In this document: positions 5,390 through 7,547 of the stretch, in pieces
Layout of the letters: every line of letters starts with the position of its first letter
Position numbering within the stretch: position 1 is the stretch's first letter
Assembly: GCA_007570915.1 (NCBI GenBank)
Contig: RKSK01000170.1
Location: 1 to 7,547, forward strand
Reading direction: 5' to 3'
DNA from: Cenarchaeum sp.
GTDB lineage: Archaea; Thermoproteota; Nitrososphaeria; Nitrososphaerales; Nitrosopumilaceae
Length of the DNA: 7,547 bases
The notes under the pieces: generated by a model
Databases searched by the model: none
The model's input: the letters and a program-made list of their open reading frames with translations, nothing else
Told to the model about the DNA's origin: nothing
Translations under genes and position numbers: made by a program

Positions 5390-7547
5390 GCTCGCGGCCC
5401 ATCCTCTCGCGCAGGCGCGCGTTGACCCTGATCGCCTCGGCGGCCTGCCGGACCGTCCGCTCGGTGCCCGGCGAGGGGCGCCTCGCAAAGAACGACTCTA
5501 GCTCGCGCGCCGTCCCCATGTCAGAGGCGGCCACGGCGACCGAGGATATCATGCGCGCCAGCAGCGGGTTTCCCGTGCCGGCCCTGCGCGATATCTTCGG
5601 CCAGTTCTTTCGCAGCCACGGCCACACGAGGGGCGCGCCGGCGGGGTTTGCGGCTATGCGCGAGGCCGGCACGTGCATGTTTTGCGTCCGCACCGCCGGC
5701 GTCTGCGAGAGATCGAGCGTGCGCGCGAGGAGGCCCGCGTCCGGCGCGGCGCACAATGCGGCCAGGTAGCGGACCTGCTCCTCCTGCGTGCCCGCCGAGC
5801 CGTACATGCCCCTGACCGTGCGCCACGCGCGCGCGCCGCCGGCGGCTACAGCAATCGAGCACACGGGCTCTCGCAGGTCAGCAGGCGGCGCGCCGCGGCC
5901 AGAGGCGAGGCGCCCAAAGGCGTCCTGCGCCCCGCGGACAACCACGCCGGCCCGCAGCGAGACGCCGAGCGCGCCGATCACCTCGCCGCGCAGGAGCGAG
6001 TCGACGTGGGCCTCGCCGCGCGCGGGCCGCCAGCCGAGGCGCGCGTGCATGCGCGCATGGTGCTCGAGCGAGCGCTCGCGCAGGCGCCACTCAAAGGCCT
6101 CCCCTAGCGAGAGGCGGTGCAGCAGGCGCAGGCCGCGGCCAATGCCGGCCGATACGAGGTACCCCGCGCGGCCAGAGCACGCGTCGGCAAACTCTAGATA
6201 GTCCCGCACGCCGGCCATGCCGGCGCGGCAGAGGGCCAAAAGGTCCCCCTGGACCATCCACGCGTCGTCGTCTCGCATGTCCCCGGACGCCGCGGCGCGG
6301 CGCAGCTCGGCCAGGTCGGCGTCGCCGTACCTCACTCGGGCAAAGGCCGCGCGCGAGGCGTTGACCACGGCGCCGGCGCGCAGGCCGCGCAGGGGCGCCG
6401 ACTCGCGCGAGACCATGCGCGGCGGGCCGCGCGCCCCGCGGACCGCGACGGGCACGTGCCAGAGCTGCCGCTTTGCGCGGCGCGGCCCCTCGAGGAGGAA
6501 CCTTGACTGCGAGACGCGCGCGGCGCGGCCGGCGCGCGAGACCGTCAGGAGCGGGTAGCCCGGCTGGCCAACCCACGACCTGACGAGCGGGCCGATGTCG
6601 CGCCCCGCCGCGCGGCCGATCTCGCGCCACAGGTCGGCGCCCTCGGCGTTGCCGTACGAGAACCTGCGCAGGTACGCGCGCAGGCCGCGCCGAAACGCCG
6701 GCTCGCCGACGAGGCGCTCGACCATCTGCAGTATGGAGCCGCCCTTGTCGTACGATATCGCGTCAAATATCTCGCGTATCTCCGCCGGCGAGCGAACGCG
6801 CACGTCTATCGGGTGCGTAGAGCGCAGCGAGTCCAGGCGAAGCGCGTTGGCCACCGTGTCCTCGGCGAACTGGTCCCACATGCGCCACTCGGGGCGTATC
6901 TTGTCGACGAACTTTGTGGCCATGAACGTCGCAAACGACTCGTTGAGCCACAGGTCGTTCCACCACCTCATCGTGACGAGGTTCCCGAACCACTGGTGCG
7001 CTATCTCGTGCGAGACGACCTCGGCTATGAGCTGCGCGGTCCGCGTCGACGACGTCCTCTCGTCATGCAGGAGCAGTGCCTCGCGAAACGTGATCGCCCC
7101 CCAGTTCTCCATGGCGCCTGCGGCAAAGTCGGGCACGGCGATCAGGTCGAGCTTTGGGAGGGGGTAGCGTATGCCAAAGTAGCGCTCGTACTCGACGAGC
7201 AGGCGCTTGGCCAGGCCGAGGGCAAACCGGCCGCGCCGCGCGTTGCCGCGAGTGGCGAGCACGCTGATTTTCACGCCGCGCGACACCGTCGATATAGACT
7301 CGAGGCGGCCCACGCCCAGGTAGAGGAGGTATGTCGGCATGCGCGGCGTGCGCGCAAAGGCGTGCTCGACGCCCCCGCGCACCCTCCTGCGCGAGGCGAC
7401 GGGCATGTTTGACACGGCCGCCATCCCGCGCGGCGCGACTATCCTCACGTCAAAGGTCGCCTTTGCCGACGGCTCGTCCCAGCACGGGAACGCGCGCCTC
7501 GCGTCGGCGGCCTCGAACTGCGTCGTGGCCATGCGCTCCTCGCGGCC
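5373..7547 (-). CDS. M1 family zinc aminopeptidase, 5' end outside the window
   Basis: A cytosolic-type metallo-aminopeptidase of the M1 family (like Thermoplasma tricorn interacting factors F2/F3 and eukaryotic puromycin-sensitive aminopeptidase) that trims peptides from their N-terminus, probably finishing proteasome products. The 724 visible residues lack roughly 100 N-terminal ones: the frame is open to the right edge, and the ATG at 7530-7532 is internal, inside the conserved block TQFEAADARRAFPCWDEP. Numbering from the first visible codon, the exopeptidase motif GAMENWG is at 144-150, the zinc site HEIAH at 180-184 with the third ligand E203 in NESF (HExxH-X18-E spacing exact), and the catalytic Tyr at 266 in SYDKGG. 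All catalytic residues are intact. The C-terminal half is the helical ERAP1-C-like domain, including a WPWLRKNWPKI segment typical of its end. It is very rich in Arg and Ala. Its last 17 bp overlap the start of the next small gene. No signal peptide can be judged because the N-terminus is missing. Confidence 0.95.
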   Translation of the reverse strand, partial: GREERMATTQFEAADARRAFPCWDEPSAKATFDVRIVAPRGMAAVSNMPVASRRRVRGGVEHAFARTPRMPTYLLYLGVGRLESISTVSRGVKISVLATRGNARRGRFALGLAKRLLVEYERYFGIRYPLPKLDLIAVPDFAAGAMENWGAITFREALLLHDERTSSTRTAQLIAEVVSHEIAHQWFGNLVTMRWWNDLWLNESFATFMATKFVDKIRPEWRMWDQFAEDTVANALRLDSLRSTHPIDVRVRSPAEIREIFDAISYDKGGSILQMVERLVGEPAFRRGLRAYLRRFSYGNAEGADLWREIGRAAGRDIGPLVRSWVGQPGYPLLTVSRAGRAARVSQSRFLLEGPRRAKRQLWHVPVAVRGARGPPRMVSRESAPLRGLRAGAVVNASRAAFARVRYGDADLAELRRAAASGDMRDDDAWMVQGDLLALCRAGMAGVRDYLEFADACSGRAGYLVSAGIGRGLRLLHRLSLGEAFEWRLRERSLEHHARMHARLGWRPARGEAHVDSLLRGEVIGALGVSLRAGVVVRGAQDAFGRLASGRGAPPADLREPVCSIAVAAGGARAWRTVRGMYGSAGTQEEQVRYLAALCAAPDAGLLARTLDLSQTPAVRTQNMHVPASRIAANPAGAPLVWPWLRKNWPKISRRAGTGNPLLARMISSVAVAASDMGTARELESFFARRPSPGTERTVRQAAEAIRVNARLRERMGRELGALG

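Noticed and set aside
5390..5488. N-terminal extension of the small hypothetical protein to an ATG at 5486-5488.
   Set aside because: The added 33 residues are Arg/Pro-rich, fully overlap the aminopeptidase C-terminus and would put charged sequence ahead of an otherwise clean signal-anchor; the TTG at 5387-5389 fits better.
6813..7412. A 199-codon plus-strand open frame opposite the aminopeptidase catalytic domain, plus a 190-codon one overlapping it from 6595.
   Set aside because: Both are antisense to the HEIAH and GAMEN regions; translations show no family features.
7530..7532. ATG as the aminopeptidase start.
   Set aside because: It lies inside the conserved block before TQFEAADARRAFPCWDEP, and the frame continues open to the window edge, so the true start is outside.
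1..7547. tRNA, rRNA, CRISPR, IS element or intein within polB.
   Set aside because: No cloverleaf, repeat-spacer pattern or transposase was seen, and the visible polB motifs A, B and C are uninterrupted, so there is no intein at the usual insertion sites.

Overview
The window looks like chromosomal DNA of an ammonia-oxidising archaeon (Thaumarchaeota / Nitrososphaerota), probably a high-GC lineage related to the sponge symbiont Cenarchaeum. The case rests on three things. There is an archaeal family B DNA polymerase with the crenarchaeal/thaumarchaeal type of conserved segments. There is a methylmalonyl-CoA module of the kind used in the 3-hydroxypropionate/4-hydroxybutyrate carbon fixation cycle, with the mutase as a separate large subunit. 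The local GC is well above 60% by eye, yet isoleucine is often ATA and phenylalanine TTT. The phylum-level call is fairly safe; the genus-level guess is inference.

All genes lie on the minus strand and are very tightly packed; the only real gap is 45 bp. Read in the direction of transcription (right to left), the order is: an M1 zinc aminopeptidase (5' end outside the window); a small Ala-rich signal-anchor protein of unknown function that overlaps its end; a short gap with a T-run that could serve as terminator and/or TATA box; a MeaB-type GTPase; the methylmalonyl-CoA mutase large subunit; methylmalonyl-CoA epimerase; and family B DNA polymerase (3' end outside the window). No RNA gene, mobile element, CRISPR array or integrase was seen.

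MeaB, mutase and epimerase act together. The epimerase converts (S)- to (R)-methylmalonyl-CoA, the B12-dependent mutase converts that to succinyl-CoA, and MeaB guards the mutase and helps load its adenosylcobalamin cofactor. The B12-binding small subunit of the mutase is not in the window. The polymerase follows with a strong Shine-Dalgarno sequence built around the epimerase stop codon, so its translation may be coupled to the metabolic genes.

Three observations stand out. The meaB, mutase and epimerase genes form one uninterrupted reading frame broken only by two amber (TAG) codons, each followed directly by a weak non-ATG start. The choice between TTT and TTC for Phe depends strongly on whether the next base is G, matching a depletion of the tetramer TTCG/CGAA. 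The small secreted-type protein next to the aminopeptidase is unrecognised.
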